Position numbers and translations under genes: made by a program
In this document: piece after piece, positions 1 through 8,334 of the stretch
Layout of the letters: each line of letters opens with the position of its first letter
Position numbering within the stretch: the stretch's first letter is position 1
DNA from: Candidatus Gastranaerophilales bacterium
Lineage (GTDB): Bacteria; Cyanobacteriota; Vampirovibrionia; Gastranaerophilales; Gastranaerophilaceae
Reading direction: 5' to 3'
Length of the DNA: 64,000 nucleotides
Assembly (NCBI GenBank): GCA_944323925.1
Contig: CALUUI010000001.1
Span: 124,001 to 188,000 of the forward strand
Notes under the pieces: generated by a model
The model's database searches: none
Told to the model about the DNA's origin: nothing
What the model saw: only the letters and a program-made list of their open reading frames with translations

Positions 1-1
1 A

Positions 2-397
2 ACAGGAATATATTACGGCTTAAACGGTTTAGCAACATCTGTGTATGAAAATCTAATTAACGGTTCAAGTATAGAACAAATACTTGTTTCACTAAAACAA
101 CTGGAAGGGGTACCGGCGGATATAGAAGAACGTTTAAAAGATTTTATATCAAAGATGCTTGAGTATGATTTGTTAAAAGAAGGAGCCGATGCGTCAGCAA
201 ATGCAAATTTTGATAATAAATTAGCAAATGATGACAATTTCGAATTTGTAGTAAGTGAGTACGATGATGCACAAGAATTGTTACTGGCAGATCCTATCCA
301 CGAGGTAAAAGAAGAAACAGGTTGGACACCTGAAAAAGATTCTATAGGTTATACGAAAGAAGAAACTCGTAAAAGAGAAGAAAGAATGGAAGTATAG
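2..397 (+). CDS. PqqD-like small protein, 5' end outside window
   Basis: The reading frame is open to the left edge, so the true start lies outside the window; an internal GTG at 41 is only the first possible start codon visible. The visible N-terminal part (a small helical segment with G-L-N-G-L-A, then V-Y-E-N-L-I-N-G and a final E-Y-D-L-L-K) resembles the C-terminal half of PqqD-family peptide-chaperone domains, which present peptides or substrates to partner enzymes. The last 60 residues are acidic and charged, with no recognisable fold. It sits 8 bases before a glycosyltransferase gene and is probably cotranscribed with the polysaccharide locus. The PqqD assignment rests on pattern resemblance only; it could be an unrelated small helical protein. 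Confidence 0.5.
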   Translation, partial: TGIYYGLNGLATSVYENLINGSSIEQILVSLKQLEGVPADIEERLKDFISKMLEYDLLKEGADASANANFDNKLANDDNFEFVVSEYDDAQELLLADPIHEVKEETGWTPEKDSIGYTKEETRKREERMEV

Positions 398-405
398 GAA
401 TAAAA

Positions 406-1398
406 ATGCCAAAAGTATCTGTAATAATCCCTGTCTATAATACAGAAAAATATTTGCCAAAATGTCTGGATAGCGTTTGTAATCAAACGCTATCCGATAT
501 CGAAATAATTTGTATAAATGACGCGTCTACTGATAATTCTTTGGCAATTTTAAAAGAATATGCAAAAAAAGATAATCGTATAAAATTAATTAATTTCAAA
601 GAAAATAAGGGTGCAGCAGCTGCAAGGAATACGGGAATTGATGAAGCACAAGGAGAATATATTGGCTTTGTCGATAGTGATGATTTTGTGGACTTAGATT
701 TCTATGAAAAATTGTATAGGACGGCTATAGATTTTAACGCTGATGCGGCAAAGGGAAATTATAAAAATGCTCAGAGTGGATATATCGATTTATCATTAAA
801 TGAAAAGATAAGAGAAGATAAAAATAATTTTGCCTTTGCTTATTGTTCAGCGATTTTTAGAAAAAAAATTATTTCGGACAACAATATCATATTTCCTCTT
901 TTAAGAGATATGGAAGATCCGGTTTTCACTCTGCAATTTTCGCTTTTAGCAAATAAAATAGTTATAGTTGATACCGCTTGTATAAATATAGTTAAAAGAG
1001 AAAATTCACTAACGAATTCTATTCCATCTTTAAAACAAATAACTGAAAAAATTCAAGGTCTAAAAAAAATTATTGAAATTTTAAATTCAAGTAATATTGA
1101 AAGTGCAAGTTATGTATTTATTTGTTCTTTTTGGATATGGCAGGTATACATAAATTCAATGATGAATAAAGATTGTAATGTACATAAATGTGTAGCTAAT
1201 AAAATTTTAGAGCTTGCTAATATCGTAAAAAATAATGAATTTGTGTATAAAGAGTTAAGTAAATATTCTAAAGAGTTTTCGCTCGCGTTAAAAAATAAAA
1301 ATTTTGAAAGGCTCTGTAGAGGAGAGTTTAATACTCAAAAAGAAGAGATATTTTCTTTGTTAAGAAAAAATATTATGAGAGGTGTAGTTAATGCCTAA
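406..1398 (+). CDS. Family 2 glycosyltransferase (first of three tandem paralogs)
   Basis: Predicted inverting GT-A glycosyltransferase that transfers a nucleotide-activated sugar during surface-polysaccharide assembly, probably in the cytoplasm at the membrane. The N-terminus carries the family start (V-S-V-I-I-P-V-Y-N), followed by N-D-A-S-T-D-N-S and the metal/nucleotide-binding F-V-D-S-D-D near residue 88. At 330 aa it is normal for the family; the C-terminal ~150 residues are helical and variable. The start at 406 has an upstream AGGA. It overlaps the next paralog by 8 bases. Compared with the two following genes it lacks the W-W-S-A-I-Y-K segment (here Y-C-S-A-I-F-R-K), which may mean a different acceptor. 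Donor and acceptor cannot be read from sequence. Confidence 0.9.
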   Translation: MPKVSVIIPVYNTEKYLPKCLDSVCNQTLSDIEIICINDASTDNSLAILKEYAKKDNRIKLINFKENKGAAAARNTGIDEAQGEYIGFVDSDDFVDLDFYEKLYRTAIDFNADAAKGNYKNAQSGYIDLSLNEKIREDKNNFAFAYCSAIFRKKIISDNNIIFPLLRDMEDPVFTLQFSLLANKIVIVDTACINIVKRENSLTNSIPSLKQITEKIQGLKKIIEILNSSNIESASYVFICSFWIWQVYINSMMNKDCNVHKCVANKILELANIVKNNEFVYKELSKYSKEFSLALKNKNFERLCRGEFNTQKEEIFSLLRKNIMRGVVNA

Positions 1399-2419
1399 AT
1401 TATCTGTAATAATTCCTGTTTATAATGCTCAAGACTATTTAAGAAGATGCCTTGAAAGTGTATGTAAACAAACCTTGAGGGATACAGAAATTATATGTGT
1501 GAATGATTGTTCAAAAGATAACTCAATATATATTTTAAAAGAATATGCACAAGTATATCCAAATATTAAAGTAATTGATTGTAAAGAAAACGGTGGGGAA
1601 TCAGTTGCAAGAAATATTGGTTTGGATAATGCAACAGGTGAATATCTTGCTTTTGTTGATAATGATGACGAGATAGATTTAGATTTTTATGAAAAACTTT
1701 ATAATAGGGCTCTCGAAACAAATGCGGATATTGTGAAAGGTAATGTTAAAACAATTGATTATGATGGAAACATAAAAGAAAGTGAGTTAAATCCGCAAAT
1801 ATTAAATACAAATAACAAATGGTATTTTCATTATGAATGGTGGAGTGCAATTTATAAGACAAAATTAATCAACGAGAATAATATAAGATTACCCGAAGGA
1901 TATATTTTGGGTGGAGATTGTTTATTTTTAAATAAAGTTTTATCTTTAATAAAGAATATACAAGTTGTAAATGATACTTATTATTATTGGCATAGGAGAG
2001 AAAATAGCGGAGAATCTAAAATCTTATCAGAGGGAAAAGTACTTTCTGCCTTGAAAATATTTGATTTAATTTTTGACAATATTAATGAGTTGTATATTAA
2101 AAATCAGATTGATAAATATTCTTACGATTTTGTGGTATCGACTTGTATGTGGACACCTTTAGAATATATGTTCAGAAATAATATATTCAGCAGTAAGGAA
2201 ACGTGCTCTAAATATGCTATTAAATTTTATAATAAGTGCTTTAGAAAGTTAGAACTTGAAAAATATCTTGAAGAGAATTACCTATTATTAAAAAGGTTTA
2301 TAGTAGATAATGATTCATCTGCATTGTTAGATTTTATTATTTGTTTTAATACAAGAAACGACTTTGAGAAAAAGAATATATTTGCAAAGTTAAGAAAGGG
2401 GCGTTTAATTAATGCCTAG
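1391..2419 (+). CDS. Family 2 glycosyltransferase (second tandem paralog)
   Basis: GT-A family 2 transferase, 342 aa, with L-S-V-I-I-P-V-Y-N at the N-terminus, N-D-C-S-K-D-N-S, and an F-V-D-N-D-D metal-binding motif near residue 88. The middle carries W-W-S-A-I-Y-K and G-G-D-C-L-F-L-N, both matched in the next paralog. The start ATG lies inside the last codons of the previous gene (8-base overlap), so translation is probably coupled. The same 8-base junction recurs at the next gene, indicating tandem duplication of the unit. It probably acts on the same polysaccharide as its neighbours; the sugar specificity is unknown. Confidence 0.9.
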   Translation: MPKLSVIIPVYNAQDYLRRCLESVCKQTLRDTEIICVNDCSKDNSIYILKEYAQVYPNIKVIDCKENGGESVARNIGLDNATGEYLAFVDNDDEIDLDFYEKLYNRALETNADIVKGNVKTIDYDGNIKESELNPQILNTNNKWYFHYEWWSAIYKTKLINENNIRLPEGYILGGDCLFLNKVLSLIKNIQVVNDTYYYWHRRENSGESKILSEGKVLSALKIFDLIFDNINELYIKNQIDKYSYDFVVSTCMWTPLEYMFRNNIFSSKETCSKYAIKFYNKCFRKLELEKYLEENYLLLKRFIVDNDSSALLDFIICFNTRNDFEKKNIFAKLRKGRLINA

Positions 2420-3422
2420 CGTTTCTTTTATTATTCCAGTATATAATGTAGAACAATATATAAGTAAATGTCTTGATAGTGTATGTAAACAAACCTTGAA
2501 GGATATAGAAATTATATGTGTAAATGATGCATCGACCGATAATTCTTTGGTAATTTTAAAAGAATATGCAATTAATGATAATCGAATAAACATTATAAAT
2601 CTAAATAGTAATAAAGGTGTATCAGTAGCTCGTAATATCGGAATTAGTGAAGCAAAAGGAGAATACATCGCTTTTATCGATTCTGATGATTCGATTGATT
2701 TTGATTTTTGTGAAAAATTGTATGAAAAAGCAAAAATGAATGACGTAGATATAGCAAAAGGAAATACAATAATAGAATTTCAGGATGGAACTTTTCAAAT
2801 TCCAATATTAAATAGTTTAATAGAAAGCCAAAAAGAAAAATTGTATTTTACACATAATTGGTGGTCTGCAATATATAAAAAAAAATTAATTCAAGATAAT
2901 AATATTTTATTTAATGAAAAACTAACGAATGGAGAAGATATATTATTTTTAAATAATGTTTTATTAGCAACAAATAAAAAAATCGTATTGGTTAATGATA
3001 CATATTATCACTATAACAGAAGGGATGATAGCTCTGATTCAAGAATTTTGAATATGGCAAAGGTAAAATCAATCTTGTATGCTTATGGTGAAGTAATAGA
3101 TAATATTTTATTACATAAAGATGAACAATCCATATCATTATCTGGTGTTGAATTTATATTTGATAGTATAATGCAGTCAATTTTAAATCTGTGCTACCGT
3201 TGCAAGTCTATGGCCGTTCTGGATTATATAATTGAAAAAGTAATGCCTATTTATGAAAAAGTTAAGGGCTATATAAATACACAAACGGGAGTATGTGAAT
3301 TAATTATTGATACTTTAAAAAGACAAGATAAAAAGGAGCTAAAAGAGTTGTATTTAAAACATGATACAGCTTCAAAAATGTTATTCGCAAATTTAAGGTA
3401 TATACAGGCAAAGAGGAGTTAA
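2412..3422 (+). CDS. Family 2 glycosyltransferase (third tandem paralog)
   Basis: GT-A family 2 transferase, 336 aa. It begins V-S-F-I-I-P-V-Y-N and has N-D-A-S-T-D-N-S and F-I-D-S-D-D. The first ~120 residues are closest to the first paralog, while the middle (W-W-S-A-I-Y-K-K, G-E-D-I-L-F-L-N-N) matches the second. This mosaic similarity fits tandem duplication followed by divergence or recombination. It overlaps the previous gene by 8 bases and is followed 4 bases later by a GT8 gene. It is presumably one of the sequential transferases building a surface glycan; the exact linkage cannot be inferred. Confidence 0.9.
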   Translation: MPSVSFIIPVYNVEQYISKCLDSVCKQTLKDIEIICVNDASTDNSLVILKEYAINDNRINIINLNSNKGVSVARNIGISEAKGEYIAFIDSDDSIDFDFCEKLYEKAKMNDVDIAKGNTIIEFQDGTFQIPILNSLIESQKEKLYFTHNWWSAIYKKKLIQDNNILFNEKLTNGEDILFLNNVLLATNKKIVLVNDTYYHYNRRDDSSDSRILNMAKVKSILYAYGEVIDNILLHKDEQSISLSGVEFIFDSIMQSILNLCYRCKSMAVLDYIIEKVMPIYEKVKGYINTQTGVCELIIDTLKRQDKKELKELYLKHDTASKMLFANLRYIQAKRS

Positions 3423-3426
3423 GACA

Positions 3427-4320
3427 ATGATATCGATTCCGATTTTTTTATCTGCGGATAACAGTTATGCTCCATTTGTTGCAACAGCAATTGCAAGTAT
3501 TTGTGATAATACTAAGTCATTTTGTGAATTTTATATTTTAGATGGCGGAATAAGTGATGAAAATAAAGAAAAAATTTGCGATTTAAAAGATACATTTAAA
3601 AATTTTTCAGTTGAGTTTCTTTATGTTGATGTTGAAGAAGAATTTAAAAAATATCCAATGACTTTACATTTTACCAAAACAATGTTCGCACGTTTTTTAA
3701 TTCCTCAGTTGAAAACGGATTTAAAAAAGGTTCTGTATTCAGATGTTGATGTAATAATATTAAAAGATATAAAGGAAATGTATGATGAGGATTTGGAAAA
3801 TTATATCATTGGTGCGGTTCCGGAGTTGTTTTTAGGTAATACGATAAAGCAAACATATCTTAATATCTTATCCTTATCTTCAGAGCATCAGCCATTTGCA
3901 TCAGGCAATCTTATTATAAATTGCGAAAAATGGCGGGAAAATGATATTACAAAAAAAATATTATCAATAGATTTTTCTCAGTGCAAAATTGAATATACTG
4001 ATCAGACATTATTAAATATATGTTTTGCAAATGATTATAAGCAATTAAATCCAAAATATTGCTATACAATACAGTCTGATGTTTGTTTCCCCAAGAATGA
4101 TATAGTTATATGTCATTATAATGGGAATGTTAAGCCTTGGCACCTTGCAGAAGGTACAAATACTAGATTAATGCCGTATTTAAATGAATTTTGGCATTAT
4201 GCACGGAAAACATCTTTTTACACGAATTTGGCAGAAAAAGTAAATTATATTAACCAAGGTGAAATGCTTAAAAAGTTAAAAATATTTAGAACGGCTGCAA
4301 AAATGAATTATGTGTCGTAG
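3427..4320 (+). CDS. Family 8 glycosyltransferase
   Basis: Retaining GT-A glycosyltransferase of family 8 (galactosyl- or glucosyltransferases such as the LPS core enzymes WaaI/WaaJ). Diagnostic features are the N-terminal P-I-F-L-S-A-D-N, the DxD motif in L-Y-S-D-V-D-V-I near residue 100, A-S-G-N-L-I-I-N-C, and the C-terminal H-Y-N-G-x-x-K-P-W-H that binds the nucleotide sugar. Length 297 aa is normal. It lies 4 bases after the GT2 tandem and 24 bases before a DUF4422 gene, in the same polysaccharide operon. The UDP-hexose donor is inferred from the family; which hexose is not visible. Confidence 0.92.
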   Translation: MISIPIFLSADNSYAPFVATAIASICDNTKSFCEFYILDGGISDENKEKICDLKDTFKNFSVEFLYVDVEEEFKKYPMTLHFTKTMFARFLIPQLKTDLKKVLYSDVDVIILKDIKEMYDEDLENYIIGAVPELFLGNTIKQTYLNILSLSSEHQPFASGNLIINCEKWRENDITKKILSIDFSQCKIEYTDQTLLNICFANDYKQLNPKYCYTIQSDVCFPKNDIVICHYNGNVKPWHLAEGTNTRLMPYLNEFWHYARKTSFYTNLAEKVNYINQGEMLKKLKIFRTAAKMNYVS

Positions 4321-4344
4321 TAAAGGAAAAAATAAAAAGTAAAA

Positions 4345-5214
4345 ATGATAAAAAATGAGATACTTAAAAAATATAAAGAATATGATTTCTTTAATAAAGA
4401 TAAAAAAACACCGCAAGTAAAAATATTGGTGAGCTATATAAAACCATCATTTTTGTTTAAGACAGAGATTTTGACACCTATTCATCTGGGATGTGCAGTT
4501 GAAAAAGAGATTTCCAAAGATGGTGCAATTTCTGAAGAAGATATACTATGGTTACATAACAATTGTATTAGCGATGATGATTTTAAAGATAGTATATCCT
4601 TAGTTAATCGTCGAGTAGGCTTTTTAACAGGAACATATTGGGCCTGGAAAAATTATGACAAACTAGGTAATCCTGAATATTTTGGGAGTTTTGGGTATCG
4701 AAGATTATTAAATCCTGAATTTTTACAAAAACTGCAAGATTTTGATTTGATTTTACCGAAACAGAGAAATCTTAACCTTGAGACTATAAAAGAGCAATTT
4801 ATACGTTACCACGGCGAAGAAATATATCAAAATATGATTAATGTTTTCGAAACTGTATATCCGCAAGAAAAATCAGATCTTCAAGATTATTTAAGCCGGA
4901 AAAAAGGTTATTTTGATGAAATTTATATTATGAAAAAAAATATATTTTTTGATTTTTGTTCTTGGATTTTTCCTCTGCTGTTTGAATTTTTGAAACTTCC
5001 TGAAGTAAAAAACGGAAAAGAAATCAGAGATGTCGCTTTTATTATGGAACGTTTAACCGGATATTATTGTTATAAATTAGCACAAATCAAGCTAAATTAC
5101 TTAGAAGAGGATGTTATTGTAACCGAAAAAATGGTTATAAATCCCAAAGTGTTAGATAAAAACCTGTTTACAACTTTGAAAAGGAGAGTGAAATTTGAAG
5201 CTTCAGAATTATAG
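4345..5214 (+). CDS. DUF4422-family glycosyltransferase
   Basis: Member of the DUF4422 family, found in capsule and LPS loci and thought to be GT-A-like glycosyltransferases. Visible hallmarks are V-N-R-R-V-G-F-L-T-G-T-Y-W-A-W-K-N (residues ~90-106), then Y-F-G-S-F-G-Y-R-R, and D-L-I-L-P-K, in the family's order. The 289 aa length matches the family. The start follows an A-rich stretch with AAAGGAAAAA further upstream. Its last 20 bases overlap the transketolase N-subunit gene. The reaction is not known from sequence. Confidence 0.85.
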   Translation: MIKNEILKKYKEYDFFNKDKKTPQVKILVSYIKPSFLFKTEILTPIHLGCAVEKEISKDGAISEEDILWLHNNCISDDDFKDSISLVNRRVGFLTGTYWAWKNYDKLGNPEYFGSFGYRRLLNPEFLQKLQDFDLILPKQRNLNLETIKEQFIRYHGEEIYQNMINVFETVYPQEKSDLQDYLSRKKGYFDEIYIMKKNIFFDFCSWIFPLLFEFLKLPEVKNGKEIRDVAFIMERLTGYYCYKLAQIKLNYLEEDVIVTEKMVINPKVLDKNLFTTLKRRVKFEASEL

Positions 5215-6013
5215 TCCCAAAGAGGTATCACAAGCAATTCGCCATTTAATTTTAGATACTGTAAAACCGTCCAATGCTGGTCACATAACATCTTCATTCT
5301 CAGTAGTGGAAATTTTGTATGCAATATATAATTATGCAAATATTAATATAAGTAACGTCGGAGATAAATTGCGAGATCGAGTTATAATTTCCAAAGAACA
5401 TTGTCGTTTAGCTCAGGTCTGTGTATTAGCATATCTGGGTTTGTTGGATGAAAAACTTTTAAAAGAATATTGCCTTGACGGAGGGCGATTGGGACATGAT
5501 TTATATAATATTATATGTCCTGCAATTCCGGCAATAGATATCGCCTCCGGTTCTTTAGGACATGGTTTAGGTGTGGGTGCAGGAATGGCATATGCTGATA
5601 AAGCTCATAATATATATGTGTTATGCGGAGATGGAGAATTGCAAGAAGGTTCAATGTATGAAGCACTTTTATTTATTTCTCAAAAGCGGATAAATAATTT
5701 GGTGGTGATTGTAGATAGAAATAATATGCAAATAGATAATTATACAAGAAATATTATAAATACCTCGGATAATCTTAAAGAGAGAATGTTATCGCTTGGT
5801 TTTGATGTAGTTGAGTGTGATGGTCATAATTCAGAAGAATTGATGCGGGCTTTGAAAAAGTCTACTGTAAATCCAAAATGTATTATTGCTAATACCGTTA
5901 AAGGTAAAGGTATGGAGTTTATTTTAAGACAATTTAACTTTGCAAAATTTCATCACTCAGGAATGACAGAAGAAGAATTTAAACTTGTATATGGAGCTAT
6001 AAAAAATGAATAA
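5195..6013 (+). CDS. Transketolase N-terminal (thiamine-diphosphate binding) subunit
   Basis: First half of a split transketolase-like enzyme. The thiamine diphosphate/Mg motif G-D-G-E-L-Q-E-G ... D-R-N-N-M-Q is intact, as are H-I-T-S-S-F-S near residue 30, S-L-G-H-G-L-G, and G-H-N-S-E-E-L. At 272 aa it corresponds to the usual N-terminal subunit of two-gene transketolases. The TTG start at 5195 is chosen because AAGGAGAG sits 6 bases upstream; it overlaps the upstream gene by 20 bases. The gene for the other half follows with an 8-base overlap. Placement inside a glycan locus suggests it makes or modifies an unusual sugar precursor rather than serving the pentose-phosphate pathway; that is inference. 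Confidence 0.9.
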   Translation: MKLQNYSPKEVSQAIRHLILDTVKPSNAGHITSSFSVVEILYAIYNYANINISNVGDKLRDRVIISKEHCRLAQVCVLAYLGLLDEKLLKEYCLDGGRLGHDLYNIICPAIPAIDIASGSLGHGLGVGAGMAYADKAHNIYVLCGDGELQEGSMYEALLFISQKRINNLVVIVDRNNMQIDNYTRNIINTSDNLKERMLSLGFDVVECDGHNSEELMRALKKSTVNPKCIIANTVKGKGMEFILRQFNFAKFHHSGMTEEEFKLVYGAIKNE

Positions 6014-7127
6014 TTTAGAAAATGTTGCAAATAAATTGGTGCACTTACTTAAAAAAGATAAAAATGTTTATGTTTTGGTTGTTGATGGCTGGGAATGTTA
6101 TTTTTTTGATGAAGCAAAAAAACATCTTTCAGAAGAAGAATGTTCACGTATTATTAATATGGGAATAGCCGAGCAAAATGCGGTATCTTTTGCAACAGGA
6201 TTGGCATTGAACGGTAAAATAGTCTATTTGGTTATGTTTGCAGCCTTTTTATCGATGCGAGCAGCTGAACAACTTAAATTAGATGTAGGTTTTAATAATG
6301 CGAATGTTAAGCTGATTGCAATCCATGGTGGTTTTTCTGGTCCAAGAATAGCAGGGTATTCTCACTATGCCTTAGAGGACTTAGCAATATTAAACACAAT
6401 ACCAAATATCAAAATTGCAAATATTGCTCATTCGGAATGTGAATTAGATTATTATATGGATTATAGCTATAGAACTTACGGTCCGATTTATTTGAGATTT
6501 GATAATCCCGGTGCGTCATATATCGGCTTGAGCTATAAGGTAGAGAGTGAAAAAATTTCTAAGTTGATAGAGCCTTCCAATTCTGCTTTTGCAATTTTGG
6601 CGACGGGTAATATGGTTGGATATGCTTATAATATAATTAAAAACCTTAATAAGGTTGGTATAGAGGGGTGTTTGTATTCGGCTCATTCAATTAAACCTTT
6701 TGATGAAAAAGGATTAAAAAAGATTTTACTGAAAAATAAGGTACTAATAACGCTGGAAGAACATGTTTCTCAAGGAGGATTGGCCTCTATTGTAGCAATG
6801 TATATTGCAGAGCATAAACCCAGAGAAGTAAACTTTATTCCATATGTTGTAAAAAATAAGGATTATAGTCGTGTCCTTATGGATTATGATAAGACAGTTC
6901 ATAAAATGTTTAATTGTGAAGATATAATATTTGATATTTCCGGTGTCCAAAATAGTAAAAGCCAAGGAAAATTAAAATATTTATACAGGAAACAAGTATT
7001 TGTTGATGATCAAAACAGGCTTAATAAAGTATTTAATTTAGTAGGAATACCTTTATATAAAGAAATCATAACAAATAAAAAGCACAAATTCTATGTAGGC
7101 GGAATCCAATTCTATACAAAGAAGTAA
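6006..7127 (+). CDS. Transketolase C-terminal (pyrimidine-binding) subunit with C-terminal extension
   Basis: Second half of the split transketolase. It contains the activating glutamate in N-M-G-I-A-E-Q-N-A, the pyrimidine domain (residues ~1-175) and the C-terminal domain with E-E-H-V-S-Q-G-G-L. Usual C-terminal subunits are about 310 residues; this one is 373, with an extra ~60-residue tail. The tail contains F-N-L-V-G-I-P-L-Y-K, similar to short hydrophobic/basic motifs in the tails of the two aldo/keto reductases that follow, which suggests a shared docking or membrane-association role. It overlaps the N-subunit gene by 8 bases, so an assembled two-chain enzyme is expected. Confidence 0.88.
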   Translation: MNNLENVANKLVHLLKKDKNVYVLVVDGWECYFFDEAKKHLSEEECSRIINMGIAEQNAVSFATGLALNGKIVYLVMFAAFLSMRAAEQLKLDVGFNNANVKLIAIHGGFSGPRIAGYSHYALEDLAILNTIPNIKIANIAHSECELDYYMDYSYRTYGPIYLRFDNPGASYIGLSYKVESEKISKLIEPSNSAFAILATGNMVGYAYNIIKNLNKVGIEGCLYSAHSIKPFDEKGLKKILLKNKVLITLEEHVSQGGLASIVAMYIAEHKPREVNFIPYVVKNKDYSRVLMDYDKTVHKMFNCEDIIFDISGVQNSKSQGKLKYLYRKQVFVDDQNRLNKVFNLVGIPLYKEIITNKKHKFYVGGIQFYTKK

Positions 7128-7182
7128 AATGATGAGATTAAGAGATTAACTATGTTTATTATGTTACAAAGGATTTTATAAA

Positions 7183-8334
7183 ATGGAGAATAGGACTTTG
7201 TTGAAACTATATAACGGAAATGAGCTTCCGGTATTAGGATATGGAACTTGGCAAATAAGCGGGGCAGATGGTGTAGATAGTATTGTGTTTGCAATTAAGT
7301 CTGGATATCGCCATATTGATACCGCACAGGTTTATCAGAATGAAGAATGTGTTGGGAAAGCAGTTGATATTTGTATTAAGGAAGGAATTGTTAAAAGACA
7401 AGATTTATATATTAGTTCAAAGTTGAATTTTTTTAACCCCATAGGCTATAGGAATACAGTAAAGGCTTTATACGAAAGCCTTGGGAAATTGGGACTAGAT
7501 TATTTGGATAATTATTTAATTCATTGGCCTAATTTTACTCCTGATGATAGTTGGAAGTATTTAAATGCATCAAGTTGGTCTGCATTAGAAGATTTATATT
7601 CGAAAGGCGTATTAAAGAATTTGGGCGTTTCTAATTTCTTGGTTCACCATTTGGAAGAATTATTCAAAACGGCACAAATAAAGCCGTCTGTTAACCAATT
7701 AAATTTGAGTCCGCAATGGCAACAAAAAGAAGTCGTACAATTTTGCAAACAAAATGGTATCACGCCCATTTCGTGGTCAGCGAACATGAAAATTGAAAAT
7801 TGGAACAGGCATGTTTTAAAACATTTGGCTGAAAAATATAAGGTTTCAGTTAGTCAGTTATGTTATCGTTGGGCGGTAGAAAAAGGATATAGTGTTCTTG
7901 CCCGCTCATCAAATATTGAACATATTGAACAAAATATGCAGATTTTTAATTTTAAAATTGAAGAGCAAGATATGTTGTTGCTGGATGACCTAAATTCTCA
8001 TCCTAGTAATCATAACCAACATCCGGATGTAATGTACGGGGTGTATCAACAAGAGGAAATACTTAATCAGAGAGAGTTTGTTGCGAAAGAAAGTTGGTAT
8101 TTATTTGGTATTGTTCCGCCGGTTATAAAACGGAAAAATGTATCAATTACAACTTGCACCGGATGTATAAAAGATAATTTTGAGGCTACTAAAAAAGGGT
8201 TGCTTCGTTTTAAGAAAAAGAAAAATAAAATAAAAGTATATTTGTTTAATTTTTTATTGCTCGGAACTCTGCAATTAAAGGTTAGAAAGACCCAAGTAAA
8301 AGCAATTCCGCATTATGAAGGAGATGGAAAATAG
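7183..8334 (+). CDS. Aldo/keto reductase with C-terminal extension
   Basis: NAD(P)H-dependent aldo/keto reductase, TIM-barrel fold. The catalytic tetrad is visible: Asp in H-I-D-T-A, Tyr in Q-V-Y-Q-N-E, Lys in I-S-S-K-L-N and His in Y-L-I-H-W-P, plus G-V-S-N-F. The barrel ends near residue 275; the remaining ~100 residues are an extension not usual for the family, basic and containing Y-L-F-G-I-V-P-P-V-I-K-R-K and Y-L-F-N-F-L-L-L. A 55-base gap precedes it, and its stop overlaps the next AKR gene's GTG by one base. It is probably involved in reducing a sugar-derived carbonyl for the glycan; the substrate is unknown. Confidence 0.88.
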   Translation: MENRTLLKLYNGNELPVLGYGTWQISGADGVDSIVFAIKSGYRHIDTAQVYQNEECVGKAVDICIKEGIVKRQDLYISSKLNFFNPIGYRNTVKALYESLGKLGLDYLDNYLIHWPNFTPDDSWKYLNASSWSALEDLYSKGVLKNLGVSNFLVHHLEELFKTAQIKPSVNQLNLSPQWQQKEVVQFCKQNGITPISWSANMKIENWNRHVLKHLAEKYKVSVSQLCYRWAVEKGYSVLARSSNIEHIEQNMQIFNFKIEEQDMLLLDDLNSHPSNHNQHPDVMYGVYQQEEILNQREFVAKESWYLFGIVPPVIKRKNVSITTCTGCIKDNFEATKKGLLRFKKKKNKIKVYLFNFLLLGTLQLKVRKTQVKAIPHYEGDGK

